DNA of 64,000 bases from Streptomyces sp. NBC_00576 (lineage in GTDB: Bacteria; Actinomycetota; Actinomycetes; Streptomycetales; Streptomycetaceae), in contig NZ_CP107780.1 in NCBI RefSeq assembly GCF_036345175.1, positions 2,232,001 to 2,296,000 of the forward strand, in the 5' to 3' direction. How positions within the stretch are numbered: position 1 is the stretch's first letter; each line of letters starts with the position of its first letter. Below the pieces are notes generated by a model. The model was given only the letters and a program-made list of their open reading frames with translations. It had not been told where the DNA came from and made no database searches. The translations under genes were made by a program, and so were the position numbers. Positions 50,647-60,154 of this stretch are shown piece after piece.

Positions 50647-53043
50647 ATGACACCTGAGCGTCCTGACCCGGTCGTACCCACGGCCACCTACCGGCTGCAA
50701 CTCCAGCCCGCGTTCCCGTTCGGTGCCGCGGCGGCCGCCGTGCCGTATCTGGCCTCGCTCGGCGTCTCTCATCTGCATCTGTCGCCGTTCCTGGAGTCCG
50801 TCCCGGGTTCGACGCACGGCTACGACGTCGTGGACCACGCACGCGTGCGCGGCGAACTCGGCGGCGAGGAGGGGCTGCGCGCGCTGGCACGCACCGCGCG
50901 TGAGCACGGTCTCGGGCTGGTCGCCGACATCGTGCCGAACCACATGGCCATGTCCCCACGCCACAACCGCCCCCTGTGGGAGGTGCTGAGGGAGGGCCCC
51001 GAGTCACCGTACGCGCGGTGGTTCGACATCGACTGGGAGGCACAGGACGGCCGGCTGCTGCTGCCGGTGCTCGGGCAGCCGCTCGGCACGGAGTGGGACC
51101 AGCTGAAGGTCGAGCACTGGGCGGACGCGCACCTGGGCTACGACGGCCACGTCCTGCGCTATTACGACCACGTCCTGCCCCTGCGCGAGGGCACCGAGAA
51201 GCTGCCGCTGCCGCAGCTCGTCGACGCGCAGTGGTACCGCCCGGCGTGGTGGCGGCTGGCGCGCACCGAGCTCAACTACCGGCGTTTCTTCAGCATCTCG
51301 GAGCTGATCGGGGTGCGGGTCGAGGACCCGGAGGTGTTCGCGGCGACGCACGGGAAGCTGCTGGAGCTGCTCGACGACGGTGTGGTGGACGGGCTGCGGG
51401 TCGACCACCCCGACGGTCTCGCGAACCCGGGCGGGTATCTGCGCCGGCTGCACGAGGCGAGCGGGGGCCGCTGGACGGTGGTCGAGAAGATCCTGGCGGA
51501 CGGCGAGCAGCTGCCGGCGGGCTGGCCGGTCGCGGGGACCACCGGCTACGACGCCCTGCGGCACGTGGACGGCCTGTTCACGGACCCTGCGGGCGCGGGC
51601 GAACTCCTCGGCCAGTACCGGCGGTTCGCGGCCCCGCAGGCCGACCGGGGCGGGCACTGGGAGGCGACGGTACGGCGGGCCGCGTACAAGGTGGTGACGC
51701 ACGAGCTGGCCACCGAGGTGGACCGGCTGACACGTGTGGCGAACCGTCTCTGCGCCGCCTCCCCCGACCCCGCGCTGCGCGACCGCGCCCCCTGGGCCCT
51801 GCGTACCGCGCTGCGCGAGCTGCTGGTCCGGCTGGAGGTCTACCGCCCCTACACCCCCGGGGACACGGCCTCCGTGGTCACCGAGGAGGCCGCCGCCGAG
51901 GCCCGGCAGGCGTTCGTCGTCCCGGAGGAGGGCGGGGCCGTGGACGTCGTACGGGACCTGCTGCTCGGACGGGTCGAAGGCGGAGACGCGGCCGGGCCCG
52001 AGCATGCCGAGTTCCGGGACCGGTTCGCGCAGACCTCGTCGGCACTGCGGGCCAAGTCCGTGGAGGACACGGCGTTCTACCGCTATGTGCCGCTGCTGTC
52101 GGCGACCGAGGTGGGCGGCAGCCCGGGCAGCCCCGCGGTGTCCCCGGAGGACTTCCACGCCTACTGCGCGCGCGTGCAGCGCGACTGGCCGGCCACGGGG
52201 ACGGCGCTGTCGACACACGACACGAAGCGCAGCGCCGACGTACGCGCGGCGCTGGCCGTCCTCACCGAGTGCCCGCAGCGCTGGGCCGACGTCCTCGCGG
52301 AGGTCACACGCACCGGCGAGGGCGTGCCAGACGCCCAGCTCGCGTGGGCGGCCTGGCAGACGGCCTTCGGCCTGGGCCCGGCGGACGGGGAGCGCCTCCA
52401 GGGCGCCCTGCTGAAGCACGTACGGGAGGCGGGCCTGCACACCGCCTGGACGGAGCAGGAACCCGCGTACGAGGAGGCGGTGGCGGCGTTCGTGGCGGCG
52501 GGCCCGTGCGGGGCGCCCGGCGAGCACGTGGCCGCGCTGCGGAGCGCCCTGGAGCCGTCCGTCCGGGCGAACGTCCTGGGCGCGGCCCTGGTCCACCTGA
52601 CGATGCCGGGCGTACCGGACCTGTATCAGGGCACGGAGAGCGAGTACCGGGCCCTGGTGGACCCGGACAACCGCCGTCCCGTCCGCTTCCCTCCGGAGGC
52701 ACCCGGCGAGAAGGACGAGCTGACGGCGACCGCGCTACGGCTGCGGGCGCGGCGCCCGGCGGTGTTCGGCGACACGGCGACGTACACGCCGCTCGTCGCG
52801 CAGGGCCCCGCGGCGGCGCACTGCCTGGCGTACGCGCGCTCCGGGGAGGTGGTCACGGCGGTCACCCGGCTGTCCCTGCGGCTGTCGGACACGGGCGGCT
52901 GGCACGACACGCGGCTGCCGCTGCCGCCGGGCCGGTGGGCCGATCTGCTGACTCCGGAGCGGGAGTTCACCGAGTACGCGCGCGTGGAGGAGCTCTTCGC
53001 GCGACTGCCGGTGGCGCTGCTGGAGCGGGTCGGCGAGGAATGA
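50647..53043 (+). CDS. treY: Maltooligosyltrehalose synthase TreY
   Basis: The protein has 798 residues, of the usual TreY length. GH13 motifs: DIVPNHMA, DGLRVDHPDGL (catalytic Asp), VEKIL (Glu) and STHDTKR (Asp region). It turns the terminal alpha-1,4 bond of maltodextrins into the alpha,alpha-1,1 trehalose linkage; TreZ then releases trehalose. Unusually, treZ lies 4.3 kb downstream, separated by peptidase, SSI and FHA genes, rather than adjacent. Own promoter after the glgX terminator. Confidence 0.95.
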   Translation: MTPERPDPVVPTATYRLQLQPAFPFGAAAAAVPYLASLGVSHLHLSPFLESVPGSTHGYDVVDHARVRGELGGEEGLRALARTAREHGLGLVADIVPNHMAMSPRHNRPLWEVLREGPESPYARWFDIDWEAQDGRLLLPVLGQPLGTEWDQLKVEHWADAHLGYDGHVLRYYDHVLPLREGTEKLPLPQLVDAQWYRPAWWRLARTELNYRRFFSISELIGVRVEDPEVFAATHGKLLELLDDGVVDGLRVDHPDGLANPGGYLRRLHEASGGRWTVVEKILADGEQLPAGWPVAGTTGYDALRHVDGLFTDPAGAGELLGQYRRFAAPQADRGGHWEATVRRAAYKVVTHELATEVDRLTRVANRLCAASPDPALRDRAPWALRTALRELLVRLEVYRPYTPGDTASVVTEEAAAEARQAFVVPEEGGAVDVVRDLLLGRVEGGDAAGPEHAEFRDRFAQTSSALRAKSVEDTAFYRYVPLLSATEVGGSPGSPAVSPEDFHAYCARVQRDWPATGTALSTHDTKRSADVRAALAVLTECPQRWADVLAEVTRTGEGVPDAQLAWAAWQTAFGLGPADGERLQGALLKHVREAGLHTAWTEQEPAYEEAVAAFVAAGPCGAPGEHVAALRSALEPSVRANVLGAALVHLTMPGVPDLYQGTESEYRALVDPDNRRPVRFPPEAPGEKDELTATALRLRARRPAVFGDTATYTPLVAQGPAAAHCLAYARSGEVVTAVTRLSLRLSDTGGWHDTRLPLPPGRWADLLTPEREFTEYARVEELFARLPVALLERVGEE

Positions 53044-53401
53044 CGGCAGGAGGCTGGGGCTGGGGCGTGAACAGTTCACCGCGCGCTCTTTCACGCGCCC
53101 AGGCGCCAGGCTCACGGAGCGCGTGCTCCCGGCGCCCGCGCGGGACGACCGGCGCGTGGTGGTGAACGACTTCGCACCCTTCGCGCTCGGGCGGTGGCAC
53201 GCGTACTCGCCTTCGGCGGGCGGTGTGCGGGCCGTCCCGCGCGGCGGATGTCCCTGCTCACCGTCCCGTCGGCCGTACCCGTCCGCGCCGTCGGCGGTGA
53301 ATGCTCCTTGGCGCCCCCTGGAGCCGCCCCCACTACCTCCTTGACAGTTCCTGGACGCCATGGGGTACTGCGGATTGCGACGCAGGGTGGACCTAACGGG
53401 G
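53044..53401. other. 358-bp gene-free spacer between treY and the first M14 peptidase
   Basis: No conserved coding frame is visible; the GC-rich sequence has open frames in several phases but without conserved motifs. Only the TTGACA-type promoter near its right end (53341-53371) stands out. I see no hairpin terminator after treY. Confidence 0.45.
53341..53371 (+). promoter_or_regulatory. Probable SigA-type promoter of the first M14 peptidase
   Basis: TTGACA (53341-53346) followed 19 nt later by TACTGC (53366-53371). The expected start lies about 53378, supporting the GTG at 53402 as the true start codon. Confidence 0.4.
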
Positions 53402-54661
53402 GTGAGTCTCCTGCCGGAGCTGCGCTACCCCAGTGTGAACGAACTCGTCTCGTCCGCCCGGGCGCTGGCGGCTCTTCGGCCCGGCCTGTGCGCCCTGAGA
53501 CAGGTGGGCTCCTCCAGCGCCGGACGGCCCCTGCACCTGCTGTCCGTGGGCCACGCACGACGCGCCGTGCTCGTCGTCGCGGGCGCCCACGCCAACGAAC
53601 CCACGGGTGGCTCCACGCTCCTGGCACTCGCGGAACGGGCCGTGCACGACCGCGAGTTGCGGACGGGCACCTCCTGGCACTTCCTGCTGTGCGCGGACCC
53701 GGACGGGGCCAGCCTGCACGTCACACCGGCGCCGCGCAGCCTGCTCGACTACCACCACGGCTTCTACCGGCCCGCCGGGCCCGAGCAGCCGGAGTGGTCG
53801 CCCTCCGTGCTGCCCCCGGACCGGCTGCCCCCGGAGACCCGTGCCCTGACCCGTGTCATCGACGAACTGCGGCCCTACCTCCAGGTCACCCTGCACGGCA
53901 CCGACGTGGGCGGCAGCTGGGTACAGCTGACGAAGGACGTCCCCGGGCTCGCCGAGCCGTTCGCCAAGTCGGCGGCGGAACTGCACATCCCGGTGGAGAC
54001 GGGTGCCTCGGACGCGGCGGGCTGGCCCGCGTCGGGGCCGGGCGTGCACGTGATGCCGGCGCCGGGCTCGGACGCGGCGTACCCGAGCATGCCGGACGAC
54101 GCCCGGCACAGCACCTGGTACCACGCCCACCGCTACGGCGGCCTGACCGCGGTCGTCGAGGTGCCGATGTGGGCGAGCGACCTGGTGGACGACCCGGCCC
54201 CGCATCCCGCGCCGGCGGCGGCGATACGGCGGCTGGCGGGCCGGCTGCTGCGGGACGGCCTGGAGGTCGAACGGGTCCTCACCGACGCGCTGCCCCGTCT
54301 GACGGGCCCCGAGGGGCCACTGCTGCGGGCCGCCCAGTGGGCGCTGGAGCTGGTGCCCGGGCTGGCCTCCGACTGGACGCACACGCCGCCCGCCGACACG
54401 ACGATGGCGTACGTCGGCAGCGTGGACGCATTCGGCCGCCGGCTGCCGCTGCGGGCCGCCGCGATGCTGCTGCGGGTCCTGCTGGAGACCGACGACCGCG
54501 CGGCACCACACCTCGAACACCTGGTCGCGACCTGGAGCGAGGCCTTCATGGACCGCTTCCGCGCCCGCTGGGTGCCTCTGGAGCATCAGGTCGAGCACCA
54601 GGCCCGCACGGTGGTGGCCGCGGCACGGCACGCGCGCGAGGGGGCCCCTCGGAGGGACTAG
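53402..54661 (+). CDS. M14-family zinc carboxypeptidase (1)
   Basis: The protein has 419 residues from the GTG at 53402, chosen by the promoter position and by alignment of SLLPELRYPSVNEL to the paralogue. Zinc ligands: HANE (HxxE, about residue 65) and the later His in VTLHGTDVGG; catalytic Glu in TAVVEVPMW. There is no signal peptide, so it is probably cytosolic. Substrates are likely peptides or amide-linked amino acids. Closely related to the gene at 55156-56487 across the full length. Confidence 0.85.
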   Translation: MSLLPELRYPSVNELVSSARALAALRPGLCALRQVGSSSAGRPLHLLSVGHARRAVLVVAGAHANEPTGGSTLLALAERAVHDRELRTGTSWHFLLCADPDGASLHVTPAPRSLLDYHHGFYRPAGPEQPEWSPSVLPPDRLPPETRALTRVIDELRPYLQVTLHGTDVGGSWVQLTKDVPGLAEPFAKSAAELHIPVETGASDAAGWPASGPGVHVMPAPGSDAAYPSMPDDARHSTWYHAHRYGGLTAVVEVPMWASDLVDDPAPHPAPAAAIRRLAGRLLRDGLEVERVLTDALPRLTGPEGPLLRAAQWALELVPGLASDWTHTPPADTTMAYVGSVDAFGRRLPLRAAAMLLRVLLETDDRAAPHLEHLVATWSEAFMDRFRARWVPLEHQVEHQARTVVAAARHAREGAPRRD

Positions 54662-54700
54662 GCAAAACCGTTCACCTCCTCAGGGCGCCCTCGACGGGCC

Positions 54701-55159
54701 CTACAGCGCGAACACCGCCCCGGTCCGTGCCGCCAGTTCACATCCGTTGGAGAAGGTCCTGTCGTACTCCCGCGGACGGCCGTTCCACTCGCCGTGCGCG
54801 TGCACGGTGACGGGCGAGTAGAGCATCGGGCAGATGGCCTTCTTCGGCGGGATGCCGCCGATGTCACCGTCCGCCCTGGCGAGTTCCGCACAGGCCCGGG
54901 CCGCCTGGGAGTGCCCCTGGGGCGGGTCGCACAGCACGAAGGTGCCGCGGGTGTCCCCGGAGCCCGACTCGCCCCGGGTGACGGTGACGTAGAGCCAGTT
55001 GTCCCGGACGTCCTCCTGGGAGACCGCCTGGGCGGGGGCGGAGCCCGCGACGAGGAGGCCGACGGCCAGCAGGGCACCGCGTACCGCTCGCGCGGTCCTG
55101 ACGGTTGCGATGACGCCTACGGGGTTGTTCGTGTCGGCGGTGTCGATCGTGTGGGTCAT
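54701..55159 (-). CDS. Subtilisin-inhibitor-like (SSI, I16) protease inhibitor
   Basis: The protein has 152 residues with an N-terminal cytosolic-like lead and a signal (GALLAVGLLVAGSAPAQA). The mature inhibitor has four cysteines (FVLCDPPQG, ACAEL, ICPMLYSPV, GCEL) as in SSI, and the reactive-site loop CPMLYSPVT with probable P1 Met and P1' Leu, close to CPMVYDPV of SSI. It would inhibit extracellular subtilisin-like proteases. The gene overlaps the downstream end of the M14 gene (ATGA), so the two are translated together. Confidence 0.9.
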   Translation of the reverse strand: MTHTIDTADTNNPVGVIATVRTARAVRGALLAVGLLVAGSAPAQAVSQEDVRDNWLYVTVTRGESGSGDTRGTFVLCDPPQGHSQAARACAELARADGDIGGIPPKKAICPMLYSPVTVHAHGEWNGRPREYDRTFSNGCELAARTGAVFAL

Positions 55160-56487
55160 TCCCTGTGCATCGGCACCGCGGTCCCCGCGCCCCAGTCCGA
55201 CTCACCCGAACGGGAGCCCGCGCGCGCGTTGCGGCCCGCCAGTTCGAACGCGGCGAGCACCACCCGCGACTGGTACTCGACCTGACGGGCGACCGGTATC
55301 CAGCGCGCCCCGCAGCCTTCGCGGTAGTCGGCGCACCATTCATCGATCAGCCGTTCGAGGGTGCACAGGACGTCGGCGGCCCCCGGACCGGCGCCGCGCG
55401 CCAGCTGGTACAGCAGTCCCGCCGTACGCAGTGCCAGCCGTCGCCCTGCGATGCGCAGGGCGACCAGGTGGGCGGTGTTGAGCGGTGGCAGCGGGTGCGC
55501 GGCGGCGTCGTCCGTGTCGGGGTCCCAGGCGTCGGCGAGACCGGGACAGACCAGTAGATAGTCGCCCACCGGGGCGAGGAGACGGTCCGCGTCCGGTACG
55601 CGCGCGAGGTGGGGCCGCAGCCGTCCGAGGACCACCTCCAGGTACCGCGTGTCGTGCCGCAGCGTGTGGCTGACGGTGCGCAGCACCGCATCGGCGTCAG
55701 CGTCGACGGCAGGAGTGTCGTCCTCCACGGCGGCCACGCCCCACATGGGGGCCTCGACGATCGCTGTCACCGTGCCGTACCGGTGCGGGTGGAACCAGGT
55801 CGACTCGACGGCGGCCTCTGTGATCGCGGCGGCCAGGTCGCCCGGTCTCGGCGGCGGTATGCGGTGCACGGCGGGTCCCAGACTGGGCCAGTACAGGGTG
55901 TCGTACGGGCCCAGCTCACGCGGGATGCCGAGCCGGGCCGCCGTCTGCTCGACGCGCTGCGGGAGGCCCGGCAGGTCGCGGGTGAGCTCCACGAAGGCGC
56001 CGCCGACGTCGACGCCGTGCAGGGAGCACTGGAAGAACGGCCGCAGTTCGTCCTGGAGGGCGAGCAGGGCGCGGGTCTCCGGCAGGACGGCTCCGGCCGC
56101 GCCGTCGGGCAGCCATTCGGGCTGTTCCAGGAAGCCGGGCCGGAAGAAGTTCCGGAAGTAGTGGCCGAGGGTGTAGGGGCCCGCGAGCCAGCCTTCGTTG
56201 CGGCGCGAGCCGTCGGGATCGAGGCACAGCAGCAGGTTCCAGGTGGCGTCCGCGCGGAGGGTCGGTCCGGGGTCGGCGAGGGCCCGTTCGGCCAGCCGGA
56301 GGGCGGTCGCGCCGCCCACGGGCTCGTTGGCGTGCGGTCCGGCGACGACCAGGGCCTGACGGCTGCCGTGTCCCACGGAGAGCAGCCACAGGGGCGTGCC
56401 CGCGCGCGAGGTGCCGACGGTGCGCAGCCGGGCGTCGGCGGGGTGGCGGGCGACGAGTGCGGCGGCCCGGTCGGCCAGCTCGTCCAC
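55156..56487 (-). CDS. M14-family zinc carboxypeptidase (2)
   Basis: The protein has 443 residues; GTG start at 56487 (MDELADRAAAL), although homology with the paralogue continues 9 codons upstream (LLRYPSV), where only CTG-type initiation would be possible. Zinc ligands HANE (about residue 83) and LHGVDVGG; catalytic Glu in IVEAPMW. No signal. Shares the full-length fold of the first M14 gene. It is co-translated with an SSI inhibitor through a 4-nt overlap. Confidence 0.85.
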   Translation of the reverse strand: MDELADRAAALVARHPADARLRTVGTSRAGTPLWLLSVGHGSRQALVVAGPHANEPVGGATALRLAERALADPGPTLRADATWNLLLCLDPDGSRRNEGWLAGPYTLGHYFRNFFRPGFLEQPEWLPDGAAGAVLPETRALLALQDELRPFFQCSLHGVDVGGAFVELTRDLPGLPQRVEQTAARLGIPRELGPYDTLYWPSLGPAVHRIPPPRPGDLAAAITEAAVESTWFHPHRYGTVTAIVEAPMWGVAAVEDDTPAVDADADAVLRTVSHTLRHDTRYLEVVLGRLRPHLARVPDADRLLAPVGDYLLVCPGLADAWDPDTDDAAAHPLPPLNTAHLVALRIAGRRLALRTAGLLYQLARGAGPGAADVLCTLERLIDEWCADYREGCGARWIPVARQVEYQSRVVLAAFELAGRNARAGSRSGESDWGAGTAVPMHRE

Positions 56488-56650
56488 GGACGGGTAGCGG
56501 AGGAGTGGCGACAGGGCAACCTCCGCAACGGGGCCGTGGGTTCACTTGACGTGTATGGCGCACGCACAGTCAGTCACGGCTGAGGGGGCACGTCAACACC
56601 GCGGCACACAAAGCGAATTGCTCCAAAGAGCAACTTCTACGGGAGCGCTC

Positions 56651-57202
56651 TCACTGCGCCGAGAGCCGGAACACCATGTGCCCGAAGCTGATCTGGTCGC
56701 CGTCGCGGACGACGGCCGCGCCGATCACGCGGCGGCCGTTCACCGTCGTGCCGTTGGTCGAACCGAGGTCGCGCAGCACCCACAGGCTGCCCTGGTGGCG
56801 GAGTTCGGCGTGGACGCGCGAGACCGTCTCGTGGGTGAGCCGCAGGCCGTTGGCGGGGTCGCGTCCTATGCGCAGCGGGTGACCGTTGCCGGGGTGGGGC
56901 AGCAGCAGCTTGGGGAGCCGCTCGGACTGCCAGGCCCTGCGCAGCCGTACCGTGAAGCCGGAGACCGCTTCGACCGTCCCGAACACCAGGCGGGACATCC
57001 GGCTCTCGGTGGGCAGATCGGCGGTGAGGACGGCCAGTTCGTCGGACCGGCGGGCGGCGAGCGCCAGTTCCATGCGCCGGATGAAGGTGTCGTGCGAGAG
57101 CCGGCCCAGGGCGACCCCGTCCCGCAGCACCTTCAGCGCCCGGTCGCGCTCCGCGTCGGACAGGCGAGCGGGATACGTGTGGAACTCGAAGGACGACGTC
57201 AC
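56651..57202 (-). CDS. DUF1707-FHA domain protein
   Basis: The protein has 183 residues from the GTG at 57202 (no evident ribosome binding site; a leaderless start is possible). An N-terminal DUF1707 helix-turn segment (ARLSDAERDRALKVLRDG...GRLSHDTF, in short pieces) precedes an FHA domain with the phosphothreonine-binding residues GRDPANGL, SRVHAEL and STNGTTVNG. It likely reads a Ser/Thr-kinase phosphorylation signal; DUF1707 is often membrane- or kinase-linked in Streptomyces. Target unknown. Confidence 0.85.
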   Translation of the reverse strand: MTSSFEFHTYPARLSDAERDRALKVLRDGVALGRLSHDTFIRRMELALAARRSDELAVLTADLPTESRMSRLVFGTVEAVSGFTVRLRRAWQSERLPKLLLPHPGNGHPLRIGRDPANGLRLTHETVSRVHAELRHQGSLWVLRDLGSTNGTTVNGRRVIGAAVVRDGDQISFGHMVFRLSAQ

Positions 57203-57386
57203 GTTCGTGATTGTCGGGCAGCGCGCGCGGGGTGTCCAGAAAACTCGGAAACGACGGCTCGCTGGGCCGATCTGACGACACCCGAGGCAAACGTGAGGAT
57301 GCAAGCGCGGAGCGTCCGCGTTTGAAGCACCATGGAACGGGCTACGTCCCGGTGAGCACCGCTCGGCAGAGTAAGGGGATCCGTCC

Positions 57387-59132
57387 GTGCACTTCGAGGT
57401 GTGGGCACCGCAGGCCAGTCGTGTGACGCTCCGGTGCGAAGGCGCCACGCGCGCGTTGGAGCGCGATCCGGAACGCACGGGCTGGTGGTCCGGCGAGGCC
57501 GAGGCCGGGGACGGATCGCGTTACGGCTTCGCCGTGGACGACGGACCGGTGCTGCCCGACCCGCGCTCGCGCCGCCAGCCGGACGGCCCGGACGGGCTGA
57601 GCGCCGTCGTCGACCACGGGCGCCACACCTGGCGCACCGAGTGGGCCGGCCGCGCGCTGCCGGGTGCGGTCCTGTACGAGTTGCACGTCGGCACGTACAC
57701 GCCTGAAGGCACGCTGGACGCGGCGGCCGAGCGGCTCGGCCACCTCGTGGAACTGGGTGTCACACACGTCGAGTTGATGCCCCTGTGCCCGTTCCCGGGG
57801 CGGCACGGCTGGGGGTACGAGGGGGTCTCCCTGTGGGCGGTGCACGAGCCGTACGGCGGCCCCGAGGCGCTGAAGCGCTTTGTCGACCAGGCGCACGCAC
57901 TCGGTCTCGGCGTGGTCCTGGACGTCGTGCACAACCACCTGGGACCGTCCGGCAACTACCTGCCCGCCTTCGGCCCGTATTTCACGGACACGCATCAGAC
58001 GCCCTGGGGCTCCGCCGTGAACCTGGACGCGCCCGGCTCGGACGAGGTGCGCGCGTATCTGCTCGGCAGCGCGCTGGCCTGGCTGCGCGACTACCGGATC
58101 GACGGGCTGCGGCTGGACGCGGTGCACGCACTGCGGGACACGCGTGCATGCCACTTCCTGGAGGAGCTGTCGACGGCCGTGGACGCCCTCGCCGCCGACC
58201 TCGACCGGCCGCTCTCCCTGATCGCCGAGTCCGACCTCAACGACCCGCGGATCGTCACCCCGCGCGCGGGCGGCGGCCTCGGACTGCACGCGCAGTGGAG
58301 CGACGACTTCCACCACGCCCTGCACACGGCACTGACCGGTGAATCGCAGGGCTACTACGAGGACTTCGCGCGGGCCCCGTTCGCGGCGCTCGCCAAGACG
58401 CTCTCGGGCGGCTACTTCCACGACGGCAGGTACTCGACCTTCCGGGGCCGCCTGCACGGCCGCCCGCTCGACCGCACCGGTGTCGCCGCGCACCGGCTGC
58501 TCGGCTACACGCAGACCCACGACCAGGTCGGCAACCGGGCCCAGGGGGACCGTCTTTCGGCCTCCCTCTCCCCCGGGCTGCTCGCCTGCGCCGCCGCCCT
58601 GATGCTCACCGGGCCGTTCACGCCGATGCTGTTCATGGGCGAGGAGTGGGCGGCGGGCACCCCGTGGCAGTTCTTCACCGACCACACGGACGCGGAGCTC
58701 GCGGAGGCCGTACGGCGGGGCCGGCGGCGGGAGTTCACGGCGCACGGCTGGGCCGAGGAGGACGTGCCCGACCCCCAGGACCCGGCGACCCGTGACCGCT
58801 CCTGCCTCGACTGGTCCGAGCCCGAACGCGAGCCGCACGCGCGCGTGCTGTCCTGGTACCGGCAGCTGATCGCCTTGCGCCACGCCCAGCCCGACCTCAC
58901 GGACCCGGACCTCTCGGACATCAAGGTCGCGTACGACGAGGACGCCCGCTGGATCGGCTTCCGGCGCGGAGACGTACGGGTCGTGGCGAACCTCGCCCCG
59001 AAGTCGGCGGCGATCCCCCTGGGCCCGCGACGGGCGCGGGTGCTGGCCGCCTGGGAACCGGTCGAACTGCCGGGCGCGGACGGGTTGTTGCACGTTCTCG
59101 GCGAGTCGTGTGTGGTGCTGGAGCAGGGGTGA
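57387..59132 (+). CDS. treZ: Maltooligosyltrehalose trehalohydrolase TreZ
   Basis: GTG start, 581 residues, typical TreZ length. N-terminal CBM48 (FEVWAPQASRVTL), then the GH13 regions DVVHNHLG, DGLRLDAVHA (Asp), IAESDLND (Glu) and THDQVGN (Asp). It cleaves the trehalose unit produced by TreY from the oligosaccharide. The separation from treY by 4.3 kb may reflect insertion of the peptidase-SSI-FHA block. It is convergent with the kinase-like gene, gap 15 nt. Confidence 0.95.
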   Translation: MHFEVWAPQASRVTLRCEGATRALERDPERTGWWSGEAEAGDGSRYGFAVDDGPVLPDPRSRRQPDGPDGLSAVVDHGRHTWRTEWAGRALPGAVLYELHVGTYTPEGTLDAAAERLGHLVELGVTHVELMPLCPFPGRHGWGYEGVSLWAVHEPYGGPEALKRFVDQAHALGLGVVLDVVHNHLGPSGNYLPAFGPYFTDTHQTPWGSAVNLDAPGSDEVRAYLLGSALAWLRDYRIDGLRLDAVHALRDTRACHFLEELSTAVDALAADLDRPLSLIAESDLNDPRIVTPRAGGGLGLHAQWSDDFHHALHTALTGESQGYYEDFARAPFAALAKTLSGGYFHDGRYSTFRGRLHGRPLDRTGVAAHRLLGYTQTHDQVGNRAQGDRLSASLSPGLLACAAALMLTGPFTPMLFMGEEWAAGTPWQFFTDHTDAELAEAVRRGRRREFTAHGWAEEDVPDPQDPATRDRSCLDWSEPEREPHARVLSWYRQLIALRHAQPDLTDPDLSDIKVAYDEDARWIGFRRGDVRVVANLAPKSAAIPLGPRRARVLAAWEPVELPGADGLLHVLGESCVVLEQG

Positions 59133-59147
59133 GCCGGAGGGTGCGAA

Positions 59148-60101
59148 CTACCCCTTGTCGTCCTCCTCCCGCAACTCCGTCACCCGCTCCAGCAGGATCG
59201 CCTCCCACGCGCGCCGCAGTTGGACTCTGACGAGCGGCAGCGGGTCCGCGTCGCGGCCGGCGAGGCTCTCGGCCAGCCGGACGACCGTGTCGCAGCGGGC
59301 GAGCCACAGGCCGCGCAGGCAGGGGCGGGCCGCGTAGCCGGCGAGCGTGGCGGCACGTACGGCCGCGGGCGAGCCGACCGCGAGGGCGAGGCCGGCGATG
59401 TCCTCGGCCGGGTCGCCGACGACCGCGTCGGTCCAGTCGACGACACCGCGCACCCGCCCGTCGTCGCTCACCACGAGGCGCTCGCCCTTGAGGGCGTGGT
59501 GGACGAGGACCGCCGTACCCGCCTGCGCGGCGAGCTGCGTGGTGGCGGACGGGGTCAGCTGGTGGAGCCGCGCGGGGTCGAACTCGTCGGCCGCGGCGAG
59601 GCGTTCGACAGCGCCTGCGGCGGCCCGGCGCAGCGCCTCCAGGGACCGTGGCGCGGCCCGCGGCACGCCGAGCGTCTCGGCCTGGCGTACGGGCACCTCA
59701 CGCAAGCCCGTGAGCAGCGCGGCCAGGTCGGCCTCGCCGACGGCGGAGACCTCGTGCTCCTCGGCAGTGCCGCCGGGCACCCTGGTGTCCAGCGTGTAGG
59801 CCAGTCCGTCGGCCCACTCGCCGTGCGCCACGCCGACGGGGACGGCGACACCGATGTGCGGGCGTACGAGGTCGCGCAGGCGCAGTTCGCGGCGCAGTCG
59901 CGCGGAGGCCTCGCGGTCGGGGGCCAGTCGCAGTACGTGCCGGGAGCCGACCCACCAGGTGGAGTACTCGCCGCCGGTGTCGGCGGGCCGGATGTCGGGT
60001 CCGGTACCGGTGGTGCCGCCCGCGCCGACGGTGCCGTCCGCGAGCAGGGAACGGACCAGTCGGCGGACCGTGTCCGCGGTGGGTGTCGGTGCCTGGGTCA
60101 T
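59148..60101 (-). CDS. APH-fold protein with degenerate catalytic loop
   Basis: The protein has 317 residues from the ATG at 60101; the open frame extends upstream but without conservation. It has the aminoglycoside-phosphotransferase/choline-kinase fold. The second Asp region is present (VRGVVDWTDAVVGDPAEDIAGL, as GVVDWTDA and DPAEDIAGL), but the usual HGDLxxxN catalytic loop reads HHALKGERL, lacking the catalytic Asp and Asn. It is therefore probably a pseudokinase or binds without phosphotransfer, unlike the intact kinase at 40436-41305. Confidence 0.75.
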   Translation of the reverse strand: MTQAPTPTADTVRRLVRSLLADGTVGAGGTTGTGPDIRPADTGGEYSTWWVGSRHVLRLAPDREASARLRRELRLRDLVRPHIGVAVPVGVAHGEWADGLAYTLDTRVPGGTAEEHEVSAVGEADLAALLTGLREVPVRQAETLGVPRAAPRSLEALRRAAAGAVERLAAADEFDPARLHQLTPSATTQLAAQAGTAVLVHHALKGERLVVSDDGRVRGVVDWTDAVVGDPAEDIAGLALAVGSPAAVRAATLAGYAARPCLRGLWLARCDTVVRLAESLAGRDADPLPLVRVQLRRAWEAILLERVTELREEDDKG

Positions 60102-60154
60102 GGTCGCGCCACTGTCGTCCGGGGGTGATGGCGGGGGGGGCTCCTGGTGTGCGG

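Noticed and set aside
53044..53340. Possible small gene after treY
   Set aside because: Open frames exist in several phases, but none has a start with a ribosome binding site or a recognisable motif.
53360..53401. ATG start for the first M14 peptidase
   Set aside because: It lies between the -35 and the expected transcript start of the probable promoter and has no ribosome binding site.
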